DNA from: Gordonibacter sp. An230
GTDB lineage: Bacteria > Actinomycetota > Coriobacteriia > Coriobacteriales > Eggerthellaceae
Reading direction: 5' to 3'
Length of the DNA: 64,000 bases
Assembly: GCF_002159915.1 (NCBI RefSeq)
Contig: NZ_NFJP01000004.1
Coordinates: 1-64,000, forward strand
The notes under the pieces were generated by a model, which was not told the origin of the DNA, did not search any database, and saw only the letters and a list, made by a program, of their open reading frames with translations. The position numbers and the translations under genes were made by a program. Shown one piece after another: positions 55,346 through 63,588 of the stretch; position 1 is the stretch's first letter; each line of letters opens with the position of its first letter.

Positions 55346-56227
55346 ATGTCGTTGCTTTCCGTCCTCATCGGCACCCTCGCCTTCGCCGTGTTGGCGCCGG
55401 TTCTGGGTTGTCTGCTCGCCGGGCTTGACCGCAAGGTGTCAGCACGCATGCAGGGTCGCGTGGGCCCTCCGCTTTTGCAGCCCTACTACGATGTGCGCAA
55501 GCTCATCGAGAAGGACAACGTGTCGGTGAACTCCGCCGAAGGCGCCTACGTCACGTGCGCTCTCGTGTTCACCCTCATCGCCGGCGGCATCTTCTTCAGC
55601 GGCGGGAATCTTCTCATGAGCGTGTTCGTCGTCACGCTGTCGGGACTGTTCTTCATCGTGGCTGCATACTCCACACGCTCGCCTTATGCGGAGATCGGCG
55701 CGATGCGCGAGACGTTGCAGGTCATGGCGTACGAGCCCATGGTGCTGCTCATGGCCGTGACGTTTTTCATGGCCTCGGGCACTTTCGACGTCGCAGGCGC
55801 TTTCGCACTCGGGGCCCCTGCGGTCGTCGTCGCCTGGCCGGCGTTTTTGGGCTTTCTGTTCGTGCTGACCATCAAGCTGCGAAAGTCGCCTTTCGACCTG
55901 TCCTATTCGCACCACGCGCACCAGGAGATCGTCAAGGGAATCACCACCGAGATGAGCGGACGCACGCTCGCGAAGGTCGAGGTTATGCACTGGTGCGAAA
56001 ATATCCTGTTCCTTGGTTGGACGGCCCTGTTCTTCATCTGGGGCTCTCCGGTATCGGCGCTCGTGGCCGTTCTTGTTGCCGTGCTCGTGTACTTCCTGGA
56101 AATCTGGATCGACAACAACTTCGCGCGTGTGAAATGGCAGGCGCTGCTCAAATCCGCATGGGTGGTGGCCCTCGTTGCGGGCGGCGTGAACATCGCCGCG
56201 CTTGCGTACGCCCCCTACCTGATGTAA
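55346..56227 (+). CDS. echB: Ech-type hydrogenase membrane subunit EchB
   Basis: A 293-residue NuoH/HycD-like protein with eight helices that couples the hydrogenase arm to the membrane arm. SARMQGRVGPPLLQPYYDVR is the family motif that contacts the hydrophilic part; SPYAEIGAMRETLQVMAYEP follows. ATG 55346 is used, with GAAAGGG upstream; GTG 55334 in the same frame is an alternative start adding four residues. Follows echA by 18 bases. Confidence 0.92.
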   Translation: MSLLSVLIGTLAFAVLAPVLGCLLAGLDRKVSARMQGRVGPPLLQPYYDVRKLIEKDNVSVNSAEGAYVTCALVFTLIAGGIFFSGGNLLMSVFVVTLSGLFFIVAAYSTRSPYAEIGAMRETLQVMAYEPMVLLMAVTFFMASGTFDVAGAFALGAPAVVVAWPAFLGFLFVLTIKLRKSPFDLSYSHHAHQEIVKGITTEMSGRTLAKVEVMHWCENILFLGWTALFFIWGSPVSALVAVLVAVLVYFLEIWIDNNFARVKWQALLKSAWVVALVAGGVNIAALAYAPYLM

Positions 56228-56243
56228 ACAAAGGAGCTCTCCC

Positions 56244-56687
56244 ATGACGTATGCGACCAAATCACCGTGGGTCATCCATTACGACGCCTCGAGCTGCAAC
56301 GGCTGCGACATCGAAGTGCTCGCAGCGCTGTGCCCAGGCTACGATGTCGAACGTTTTGGCATCGTGAACACGGGCAATCCCAAGCACGCCGACATATTCC
56401 TCGTCACCGGCAGCGTGAACGAGCAGAACATCAAGGTGGTGCAGGAGATATACAACCAGATGGTCGAACCGAAGGTGGTCGTGGCATGCGGCATCTGCGC
56501 ATGCTCTGGCGGCATCTTCCATGACTGCTACAACGTGATAGGCGGTGTCGACCAGGCCATCCCCGTCGACGTGTATGCGCCGGGCTGCGCCGTGCGCCCC
56601 GAAGCCATCATCGACGCGGTGGTCGAGGCGCTCGGCATACTGGAGGAGAAATCGAAGGCCCTGCAGGCGCAGAGGAAGGGGGCGTAG
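56244..56687 (+). CDS. echC: Ech-type hydrogenase small subunit EchC
   Basis: A 147-residue NuoB-like small subunit holding one [4Fe-4S] cluster close to the active site: ligands in SSCNGCDIEVLAAL (two cysteines), ACGICACSGGIFHDC and YAPGCAVRPEAI. Shorter than periplasmic small subunits and without a signal peptide, so it faces the cytoplasm. AAAGGAGCTCTCCC before ATG 56244. Confidence 0.93.
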   Translation: MTYATKSPWVIHYDASSCNGCDIEVLAALCPGYDVERFGIVNTGNPKHADIFLVTGSVNEQNIKVVQEIYNQMVEPKVVVACGICACSGGIFHDCYNVIGGVDQAIPVDVYAPGCAVRPEAIIDAVVEALGILEEKSKALQAQRKGA

Positions 56688-56690
56688 GAT

Positions 56691-57425
56691 ATGACGCTGG
56701 AAACGGAGTTCGTCCCTCTCTGTATCGAGGAGTTGCCCGCGCTCGCCGCCGAGAAGAAAGCCGAGGGCGCGCGCTTCGTGCAGCTGCTCGCAGTGAACGC
56801 CGAGGAGGGCGTCGATCTCATCTACACATTCATGAGAGACGGGGTGCTGACTAACCACGAGATAAAGGGCGTGGGCCCGAGCACGGTGGTGCCCAGCATC
56901 ACCGATCAGTTCCTAGCGGCGTTCGTGTTCGAGAACGAGGTTCACGACCTGTTCGGCGTAAGCATCTCCGACATCGCCATCGACTTCGGCGGGAACTTCT
57001 ACGCGCTCGCGCAGAAGGAGCCCATGACCATCATATCGCCCGAGCAGAAGGCGGCACGTGAGAAGGCGAGGAAGCTCGCCGCCGCAAAAGCGGCCAAGGA
57101 GCGCCAGCCCGCTGCTCGCGCGGCGCAGGCCGAGTACCTGGCAGGGCATCCTGATGCGCATCCGGGCAAGCCGCGCGGGCCCATCGAGCCCTCAGGGAGC
57201 GACGATCTCGACGCGCGCCTGGCCGGCGTCGATCCAGAGAAAGTCGCACGTGTGAAAGCCGCGCTCGCCGCGAAGGCAAAGAAGGCCTCCGAAACTGCCG
57301 CAGGGAACGCCGAGCTCGAAAAGAAGCTTGCCGGCATGGATCCCGAGAAAGCCGCCAAAGTGCGAGCCGCCATGGAAGCCAAGGCCAGGCGCGAACCGAG
57401 CGCGACCGAAAAGGAAGGTGAGTAG
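56691..57425 (+). CDS. echD: Ech-type hydrogenase subunit EchD with a Lys/Ala-rich tail
   Basis: A 244-residue protein. The first 115 residues match NuoC/EchD (FVFENEVHDLFGVSISDIAI is the 30-kDa-subunit signature). The remaining 130 residues are a Lys/Ala/Glu-rich extension with two similar units, LAGVDPEKVARVKAALAAKA and LAGMDPEKAAKVRAAMEAKA. Ordinary EchD stops around residue 125. The tail may form helices that bind the complex or another protein; that is inference. Follows echC by three bases. Confidence 0.88.
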   Translation: MTLETEFVPLCIEELPALAAEKKAEGARFVQLLAVNAEEGVDLIYTFMRDGVLTNHEIKGVGPSTVVPSITDQFLAAFVFENEVHDLFGVSISDIAIDFGGNFYALAQKEPMTIISPEQKAAREKARKLAAAKAAKERQPAARAAQAEYLAGHPDAHPGKPRGPIEPSGSDDLDARLAGVDPEKVARVKAALAAKAKKASETAAGNAELEKKLAGMDPEKAAKVRAAMEAKARREPSATEKEGE

Positions 57426-57426
57426 C

Positions 57427-58515
57427 ATGGGGAAGGCGACCGTCATCCCGTTCGGCCCGCAGCACCCGGTGCTGCCCGAACCTTTGCATCTCGATCTCGT
57501 GGTCGAGGACGAAACAGTCGTCGAAGCCATCCCGCAGATCGGCTTCGTTCATCGCGGCCTCGAGAAGCTCGTGGAGACGCGCGACTACAACCAGTTCATC
57601 TACGTGGCCGAGCGCATCTGCGGCATCTGCGCCTTCGGCCATTCCATGGGCTACGCCGAGACGGTGGAGCGGCTCATGGGCGTCGAGATCCCCGAGCGCG
57701 CCGAATGCCTACGCGTCATATGGCATGAGCTGTCCCGCGTGCACTCTCACATCTTGTGGATGGGGCTGGCCGCCGACGCGTTCGGATTCGAGAGCCTGTT
57801 CATGCACTGTTGGCGACTGCGCGAGCGCGTGCTCGACATCTTCGAGAAGACCACGGGCGGACGCGTCATCTTCAGCGTCGTGAAGGTGGGCGGCGTGGTC
57901 CGCGACATCGACGAGGGCCAGCTCGCCGAGATCAAGCGCGTCCTCGAGGGCATCAAAGACGACTACAGCCAGATCATGAACGCCTTCCTCAAAGACACCT
58001 CGGTCAAGAACCGAACCGTGGGCGTGGGCTTCGTCAGCCACGAGGACGCCCTCTCCATGAGCATGGTGGGGCCGTTCGCCCGCGCGTCTAACGTGAATTA
58101 CGACGTGCGCATGCTCGGCAACGGCGGATACGGACGCCTCTCCGACTTCAAGCCCGTGCTCGACACCCAGGGCGATTGCTACGCTCGCGTCAAAGTGCGC
58201 GCCCTCGAAGTCCTGCAGTCCATCGACATCATTGAGGAGATGATCGCGCAGCTTCCCTCCGGAGACATCGCCGTGAGCGTCAAGGGGTCGCCCGCCGACG
58301 GTGCCGAGGCGGCCAATCTCGTAGAGCAACCGCGCGGCGAATGCTACTACTACGCGCGCGGAAACGGCACGAAGAACCTCGAGCGCATGCGCATGCGCAC
58401 CCCCACCTCGCAGAACCTGGCGGGCATGACCACAGCGCTGTCGGGTTGCGACCTGGCCGACGTCAACATGATCGTGCTCACCATCGACCCCTGCATCAGC
58501 TGCACGGAAAGGTAG
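57427..58515 (+). CDS. echE: Ech-type [NiFe] hydrogenase large subunit EchE
   Basis: Catalytic subunit of 362 residues, related to NuoD. Both nickel-binding motifs are present, L1 RICGICAFGH and L2 DPCISC, so it is a true hydrogenase and not an Nuo relative. The protein ends DPCISCTER right after L2, so there is no C-terminal peptide for a maturation protease to remove. ATG 57427 follows GGAAGGTGAGTAGC. The hyp maturation genes are not in the window. Confidence 0.95.
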   Translation: MGKATVIPFGPQHPVLPEPLHLDLVVEDETVVEAIPQIGFVHRGLEKLVETRDYNQFIYVAERICGICAFGHSMGYAETVERLMGVEIPERAECLRVIWHELSRVHSHILWMGLAADAFGFESLFMHCWRLRERVLDIFEKTTGGRVIFSVVKVGGVVRDIDEGQLAEIKRVLEGIKDDYSQIMNAFLKDTSVKNRTVGVGFVSHEDALSMSMVGPFARASNVNYDVRMLGNGGYGRLSDFKPVLDTQGDCYARVKVRALEVLQSIDIIEEMIAQLPSGDIAVSVKGSPADGAEAANLVEQPRGECYYYARGNGTKNLERMRMRTPTSQNLAGMTTALSGCDLADVNMIVLTIDPCISCTER

Positions 58516-58522
58516 GAGGACC

Positions 58523-58879
58523 ATGGGAGGATTCAAACTCGGGAAGATGACGCTCGGAGGCCTGTTCAAGGAACCCGAGACGATCCAATACCCTTCTCAG
58601 ACCAAGACGCCTCCGCCTGGGCTCAAAGGCCACGTGAGCAACGACGTGACCGCCTGCATCCTGTGCGGCATCTGCCAAAGGCGCTGCCCTTGCGGGGCGA
58701 TCGAGGTGGACAAAGCCGCCCGTGCCTGGAAGATCGACCGCTTCCGCTGCGTGCAATGCGGCAGTTGCGTGCGCGAGTGTCCGAAATCCTGCTTGTCCAT
58801 GGAACCCAGCTACGCGCCCCCGGCCACAAAGAAGCGCACCGACACGTTCGACGTGCCGAAAGCCGAGAAGACAGCTTAG
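58523..58879 (+). CDS. echF: Ech-type hydrogenase ferredoxin subunit EchF
   Basis: A 118-residue polyferredoxin with two [4Fe-4S] motifs, CILCGICQRRCPCGAI and CVQCGSCVRECPKSC, that accepts electrons from soluble ferredoxin. TAGGAGGACC before ATG 58523. Last gene of the ech operon; a stem-loop follows. Confidence 0.94.
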   Translation: MGGFKLGKMTLGGLFKEPETIQYPSQTKTPPPGLKGHVSNDVTACILCGICQRRCPCGAIEVDKAARAWKIDRFRCVQCGSCVRECPKSCLSMEPSYAPPATKKRTDTFDVPKAEKTA

Positions 58880-58886
58880 AATCATA

Positions 58887-58917
58887 CAGGGGCCCCGCCT
58901 TTCGAGCGGGGCCCCTG
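58887..58917 (+). terminator. Terminator after the ech operon
   Basis: CAGGGGCCCCGC and GCGGGGCCCCTG form a perfect 12-base stem with a seven-base loop eight bases past echF. No T-run, so its strength is uncertain. Confidence 0.65.
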
Positions 58918-59018
58918 CCGTCTGAAACGCCCCCCTCGAGCATGGCCGCGCCAGCAGGGGAGGCCGATGGAGAAGCTGTCGAGCGGCGAAACGGGGCGAA
59001 TGCGATGGGGAAACCTGC

Positions 59019-59024
59019 TAGAAT
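59019..59024 (+). promoter_or_regulatory. -10 element of the pgsA promoter
   Basis: TGCTAGAAT, an extended -10 (TAGAAT), placing the transcript start near 59031, just before the 42-base palindrome. Confidence 0.5.
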
Positions 59025-59035
59025 GGACGAATAGG

Positions 59036-59077
59036 CTCGCGCGAAGGCCGGATCCGCGGATCCGGCCTTCGCGCGAG
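59036..59077. repeat. Perfect 42-bp loopless palindrome in the pgsA leader
   Basis: Two 21-base arms (CTCGCGCGAAGGCCGGATCC... mirrored) join at 59056/59057 with no mismatch. It starts about five bases after the predicted transcript start and ends 13 bases before the GGAGG of pgsA, so it would fill the leader RNA with one hairpin. Confidence 0.85.
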
Positions 59078-59107
59078 GGCATGCGTGGAAAAGGAGGCTG
59101 GTGGACG

Positions 59108-59755
59108 ATGCGCGGCAACGGTTCGAAGGACGGTTCCCAGCAGGTAAGCGACCGCATCCTCACCTTGCCGAACGTCATCTCGGCCGTCAGGCTGTGCCTT
59201 GTCCCCGTGTTTCTCGTGCTTTTGCTCGACGGCCACGACCTCGCGGCCACGCTTTTGTTCGCGATCGCCGCAGGCACGGATTGGGTCGACGGCCAGATCG
59301 CACGCCGCACGAACGCGGTGTCGCGCCTCGGGCAGCTGCTCGACCCCGCTGTTGACCGCATCCTCATGATAGCCGGGGTGACGGGCTTGTTCTTGGCAGG
59401 ACGGCTGCCCCTGTGGATCATCTTCGTCGTGCTCGTTCGAGATCTGCTCCTGCTCATAGGGGGCGCTATTGCACTCAAGCGCTACCATGTGCGCGTGCCT
59501 GTCGTGTTCCCGGGCAAGGTGGCCACGACGCTGCTGTTCGTCGGATTCGCCGGACTGCTCCTGAACTGGCCGCTCGTGCCGGGCCTCGGCATCGTTGATG
59601 CCTCTTGGCTTCCGGGCTTGAACGAGCAAGCGTGCTCGTGGAGCATCTGGTTCGTGTACGCAGGCCTCGCGCTCGCACTTGCCACCACAATCTACTATGC
59701 GCGCACGGCCCTCTTGCGCATCCGTGCCGCCCTCCGCTCTGAAGCGGAGGGCTAG
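59108..59755 (+). CDS. pgsA: CDP-alcohol phosphatidyltransferase (phosphatidylglycerophosphate synthase-like)
   Basis: Joins a CDP-diacylglycerol to a polyol phosphate in the membrane. 215 residues; the family motif DGxxARxxxxxxxxGxxxDxxxD is complete in DWVDGQIARRTNAVSRLGQL followed by LDPAVDRI. Four to five further helices follow. ATG 59108 is chosen because AAAAGGAGG lies ten bases upstream; earlier in-frame starts are in the palindrome or promoter. The longer frame through the palindrome is an artefact. PgsA is the likeliest member, but other CDP-alcohol transferases are possible. Confidence 0.88.
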   Translation: MRGNGSKDGSQQVSDRILTLPNVISAVRLCLVPVFLVLLLDGHDLAATLLFAIAAGTDWVDGQIARRTNAVSRLGQLLDPAVDRILMIAGVTGLFLAGRLPLWIIFVVLVRDLLLLIGGAIALKRYHVRVPVVFPGKVATTLLFVGFAGLLLNWPLVPGLGIVDASWLPGLNEQACSWSIWFVYAGLALALATTIYYARTALLRIRAALRSEAEG

Positions 59756-59911
59756 AGCCGCACGAAAGGACGGATGGGGCGCCGCCTTGCACCGCAGAAC
59801 GCTCTTTTGGCGCGTTTTTCGCCCAGTCGGCTCGGCAACCGCTACACTATGCAGCAACGGGCGAGCAGAGTCATCCGCCCGATGTTCGAACGATGAGAGG
59901 TGATTTGCGAG

Positions 59912-61216
59912 GTGTACTACCAGCCAGACATCGAAACCATGCCGCGCGAGCAGCTGCGAGAGCTCCAGCTCGAGCGCATGAAGCAGAGCGTCCGCCACGC
60001 CTATGACAACGTGGCGTTCTACCAGCAGTCCTTCAAGGAGGCGGGCGTCACCCCCGACGACCTGCAGACCCTCGAGGACTTGGAGCGCCTCCCGTTCGTC
60101 GTGAAGCAGGACATGCGCGACGCCTACCCGTTCGGGCTGTTCGCCGTGGGGCAGAAGGACGTGGCGCGCATCCACGCGTCCTCCGGCACGACGGGCCAGG
60201 CCACGGTGGTGGGCCACACGGCGTCCGACCTCAAGAACTGGGGCGACTGCTTCGCCCGCGGCATCGCCATGGTGGGCGGCGACGAGAACTCCACCATCCA
60301 GGTGTCCTACGGCTACGGCCTGTTCACAGGCGGCTTGGGCGCGCACGCCGGCGGCGAGGCCATGGGCTGCTCGGTCATCCCCACCTCCTCGGGCAACACG
60401 CGCCGCCAGGTGCAGATGATGAAGGACTGCGGCACGGACATCCTGGCCTGCACGCCCTCCTACGCCCTGCTCATCGCGGACACCGCCATCGAGATGGGCT
60501 ACGACCCGGCCACCGAGTTCAAGATCTCCGGCGGCATCTTCGGCGCCGAGCCTGCGTCGGACAACATGCGCGAGGAGATAGCCTCGAAGCTGGGCATCCA
60601 GTACTGCGACGTGTACGGCCTCTCCGAGATCATGGGCCCCGGCGTGGCCATGGAGTGCGCGGAGCGCGCCGGCCTGCACGTGGCCGAGGACCACTTCTAC
60701 TGCGAGATCCTCGACCCCGAGACGCTTGCGCCCGTGCCCGACGGCGAGTGGGGCGAGCTCGTCATCACCACGCTCACCCGCGAGTGCTGCCCGCTCGTGC
60801 GCTACCGCACGCGCGACGTCACCCGCATCATCTCCGAGCCGTGCGCGTGCGGGCGCACGCACCGCAAGATCGACCAGCTGCGCGGCCGCACCGACGACAT
60901 GCTCATCATCCGCGGCGTGAACGTGTTCCCCTCGCAGATCGAGCAGGTCATCACCGGCTTCCCGGAGATCGCCACGCACTACCAGATCGTCCTCACCACG
61001 CGAGGACCCCTCGACCACGTGGAGCTGCAGGTGGAGACGGTCCCCGACTTCCCCATCGACGAGGTGCGCAAGATCGAGGATCTGAAGCGCCGCCTGGGCG
61101 TGGAGCTGAAGAGCAACCTGCAGGTATCGGTGGAGGTCAAGATCGTCGAGCCGAAGACCATCGCCCGCAGCGAGGGCAAAGCGAAGCGCGTCATCGACCT
61201 GAGGGAGGGAAGGTAG
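59912..61216 (+). CDS. Phenylacetate-CoA ligase-like adenylate-forming enzyme
   Basis: A 434-residue PaaK-family enzyme that activates an aromatic acid to its CoA thioester. ASSGTTGQATVVGHT is the adenylate motif, VSYGYGLFTGGLGAHAGGEA and YGLSEIMGPGVAMEC are family stretches, and GRTDDMLIIRGVNVFPSQIE marks the hinge and C-terminal domain. The start is GTG 59912 (MYYQPDIETM), eight bases after AGAGGTGA; GTG 59900 overlaps that site. With the ACT gene and iorA nearby it probably handles aryl-acetates from aromatic amino acids. Confidence 0.9.
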   Translation: MYYQPDIETMPREQLRELQLERMKQSVRHAYDNVAFYQQSFKEAGVTPDDLQTLEDLERLPFVVKQDMRDAYPFGLFAVGQKDVARIHASSGTTGQATVVGHTASDLKNWGDCFARGIAMVGGDENSTIQVSYGYGLFTGGLGAHAGGEAMGCSVIPTSSGNTRRQVQMMKDCGTDILACTPSYALLIADTAIEMGYDPATEFKISGGIFGAEPASDNMREEIASKLGIQYCDVYGLSEIMGPGVAMECAERAGLHVAEDHFYCEILDPETLAPVPDGEWGELVITTLTRECCPLVRYRTRDVTRIISEPCACGRTHRKIDQLRGRTDDMLIIRGVNVFPSQIEQVITGFPEIATHYQIVLTTRGPLDHVELQVETVPDFPIDEVRKIEDLKRRLGVELKSNLQVSVEVKIVEPKTIARSEGKAKRVIDLREGR

Positions 61217-61219
61217 CCC

Positions 61220-61648
61220 ATGATCTCGCAGCTGACCGTGTTCCTGGAGAACGAGAAGGGCCGCCTCGCGGCTGCTTGCCGCGTCGTTTCGGAGGCCGGC
61301 ATCAACTTGCATGCGCTCAATCTGGCGGATACGGCCGATTTCGGCGTCGCCCGCATGTTGTGCGACACGCCCGAAGCTGCCGCCAAGGCTCTTCGAGAGG
61401 CCGGTTACCGTGCAACGGTGACGCCGGTTTTGGCCGTACGCGTGCCGAACGCTCCGGGCGGCTTGGCCTCCTTGCTCGAAAGCCTGGATGACCGGGGCGT
61501 CAACGTCGAGTACGGCTACTGCTTCTCAGTGAGCGCGGATTCCGCGATTGACGTTCTTAAGATCGACGGGGGAGAGAGCGTCGAGTCCAAGCTCGCCGAA
61601 GCGGGCTTCGAACCCGTTCGGGCCGCGGACCTCTACCGCATTGACTAG
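61220..61648 (+). CDS. Two-domain ACT protein
   Basis: A 142-residue protein made of two ACT domains (SQLTVFLENEKGRLAAACRV and LAVRVPNAPGGLASLLESLD), which bind amino acids. It starts three bases after the ligase stop, and such genes often accompany paaK-like and indolepyruvate oxidoreductase genes, where they may sense aromatic amino acids. ATG 61220 has GGAGGGAAGGTAGCCC. It has no catalytic domain. Confidence 0.9.
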   Translation: MISQLTVFLENEKGRLAAACRVVSEAGINLHALNLADTADFGVARMLCDTPEAAAKALREAGYRATVTPVLAVRVPNAPGGLASLLESLDDRGVNVEYGYCFSVSADSAIDVLKIDGGESVESKLAEAGFEPVRAADLYRID

Positions 61649-61649
61649 C

Positions 61650-63038
61650 ATGCGCGGACATATCGGATCGCCGTCGCGACGCCTATGCGCGAAGACGGTC
61701 GGCACGTCCTTTGCAACGTGCGCCCTCGCGCTCGTCCTTGCTTTCTCCCTGTGCCTTCCCCTCTCCCGAAACGCCTTCGCAGACGTGCGCAAGGCCGATG
61801 TCGTCTTGGGACAGACCGTCGACGCGAGAGGGCTGTCCGTGGCGCAATGCCCCAGCATCGACGCCGAGTACGCACTCGTGATGGACGAGAACGGCACCGT
61901 GTATTTCGAGCGCAACGCCGAAAGCCCCACGCAGATCGCCTCCATCACCAAGATCATGACCGCCGTCGTGGCGCTCGACGCGGTGGATGCGGGCGAAACG
62001 TCGCTCGACGCGCCTGTCTTCGTGTCCGAAGCCGCTGCGGCAGTGGGGGAGTCGTCGGCAGGGCTGCAGGCTGGAGACGTCATGGATCTGGAAACGGCGC
62101 TCAAGGCGCTGCTCGTGCCGTCCGGAAACGATGCGGCCGTAGCCATCGCCGAAGCGGTGGGAGGCGGCGTGGAGCCGTTCGTCGAGCGGATGAACGCGAA
62201 AGCGGCGGAGCTTGGCTGCACCGACACCGTCTATGAGAATCCTCACGGACTTGATTACGACCAGTATGCAGGCGATCTTCACAGCACGGCGGCGGACGTG
62301 GCAACCGTGGTCCGCCATGCGATGAAAAACGACCTGTTCCGCTCCATCGTGGCTGGCGGCAGCACCGACATCGCTGTGACGCGCGGCGGTGCGGAAACGA
62401 CTATCCATCTGGAGTCCACCGATGGCTTCCTCGACGTTTACGAGCACGCCATCGGCGTCAAGACCGGCTTTACCGCCCTGGCAGGCCCTTCGTTCGCAGG
62501 CGCCGCCGACAACGGTGATCGCGAGCTGTACGCCATCGTCATCCATTCGTCCTCGGAGGCTCAGCGTTTCGAGGACGCCAAAACACTGTGCGAGTGGGTT
62601 TACGGGCACCTTGTATCCTATCCTTTGGCCAACAGCCCCGAGACGACGATGTATGAAGGCATGGAGGTTCCCGTCGTCGCCAAGGTTGCCCATGAGGGTT
62701 GGATCGACAAGACCGTGAACGCAACGCTGTCCGACCCGAGCGCGTCGATCGACATCTTCGACCTCAACGGCAACGTGAGCCAGACCACGTCCTTCGAGAA
62801 GCTCGACGGTGACGTGCGCGCAGGCGACAAGGTGGGCACGATCACGTTCAAGCAACGCAACGAGGAGATCGCCACGCTCGACCTCGTTGCGTGCGAAGAT
62901 CTCGACGCGCCCGACTTCTTCGAAGGCGTGGGCATCTGGTGGGACCGGTTGTTCCGCGGCTTCTCGGGCCAGCCCCAGTCAGCTCAGTCCGTCACGTTGA
63001 ACGAGACACCGCTCGTCATCGACAAGACCGCCGAATGA
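61650..63038 (+). CDS. D-alanyl-D-alanine carboxypeptidase (penicillin-binding protein 5/DacA type)
   Basis: Trims the pentapeptide of peptidoglycan outside the membrane. 462 residues with a signal sequence (TCALALVLAFSLCLPLSRNA). Catalytic SxxK in ASITKIM, SGN in VPSGNDAAVA and KTG in VKTGFTALAG. A C-terminal beta-rich domain follows. ATG 61650 overlaps nothing and has no clear ribosome site, but the ACT stop lies one base before it, so it may be translated by coupling; TTG 61641 is another possibility. Confidence 0.9.
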   Translation: MRGHIGSPSRRLCAKTVGTSFATCALALVLAFSLCLPLSRNAFADVRKADVVLGQTVDARGLSVAQCPSIDAEYALVMDENGTVYFERNAESPTQIASITKIMTAVVALDAVDAGETSLDAPVFVSEAAAAVGESSAGLQAGDVMDLETALKALLVPSGNDAAVAIAEAVGGGVEPFVERMNAKAAELGCTDTVYENPHGLDYDQYAGDLHSTAADVATVVRHAMKNDLFRSIVAGGSTDIAVTRGGAETTIHLESTDGFLDVYEHAIGVKTGFTALAGPSFAGAADNGDRELYAIVIHSSSEAQRFEDAKTLCEWVYGHLVSYPLANSPETTMYEGMEVPVVAKVAHEGWIDKTVNATLSDPSASIDIFDLNGNVSQTTSFEKLDGDVRAGDKVGTITFKQRNEEIATLDLVACEDLDAPDFFEGVGIWWDRLFRGFSGQPQSAQSVTLNETPLVIDKTAE

Positions 63039-63061
63039 GCGGCCCCAAGAGAGGATACGCC

Positions 63062-63502
63062 ATGACCACGCTCTGCCCCGTATGCAACAATACAGTCGAT
63101 CCCGACGCCGCCGTCTGTCCTCAGTGCGGTTTCAAGCTGCTCGGCGCAACGCAGCGCTTCGAACCCGTAGCGCTCGAAGACGCCCCGCCTTCCGTGGACG
63201 CTGCACCGCAGGCGCGCGCCGTTCTCCACGTGGTGCGCGGTCCGTCCTCCGGCGTGACGTTCCAGCTCGGCGACGCTCCTCTGTCCATCGGACGCAGCCC
63301 GCAATGCGATGTGTTCCTGAACGACATGACCGTGTCGCGCTCTCATGCCACGGTGGAGCCCGACGAGGGCGGTTACGTCATTCGCGACGACAACTCCTTC
63401 AACGGCGTATGGGTGAACAACGACAGCGTTGAGAGCCGAAAGCTCGCATCCGGCGACATCGTCCAGATCGGAGCGTTCTGCCTCGTCTACAAAGAGGAAT
63501 GA
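63062..63502 (+). CDS. Zinc-ribbon plus FHA domain protein
   Basis: A 146-residue protein: N-terminal zinc ribbon (CPVCNN, then CPQCGF), a linker, and a C-terminal FHA domain (SIGRSPQCDVFLNDMTVSRS with HATVEPDEG and NSFNGVWVN), which binds phosphothreonine. Probably a signalling adaptor for a Ser/Thr kinase located elsewhere. ATG 63062 follows AGAGAGGATACGCC; ATG 63035 overlaps the dacA stop and is less likely. Confidence 0.9.
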   Translation: MTTLCPVCNNTVDPDAAVCPQCGFKLLGATQRFEPVALEDAPPSVDAAPQARAVLHVVRGPSSGVTFQLGDAPLSIGRSPQCDVFLNDMTVSRSHATVEPDEGGYVIRDDNSFNGVWVNNDSVESRKLASGDIVQIGAFCLVYKEE

Positions 63503-63506
63503 GGGG

Positions 63507-63541
63507 TTGCGCCGCAAGGACGCGACGCCTTTGCGGCGCAC
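63507..63541 (+). terminator. Terminator after the FHA gene
   Basis: TGCGCCGCAAGG and CCTTTGCGGCGCA form a stem of about 12 bases with a loop of eight and one bulge; CTTTG follows. Confidence 0.55.
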
Positions 63542-63588
63542 TTTGCCGTACAATAGCCTTCGGGTCAGCATTCAAGGAAGGTTCGCCT

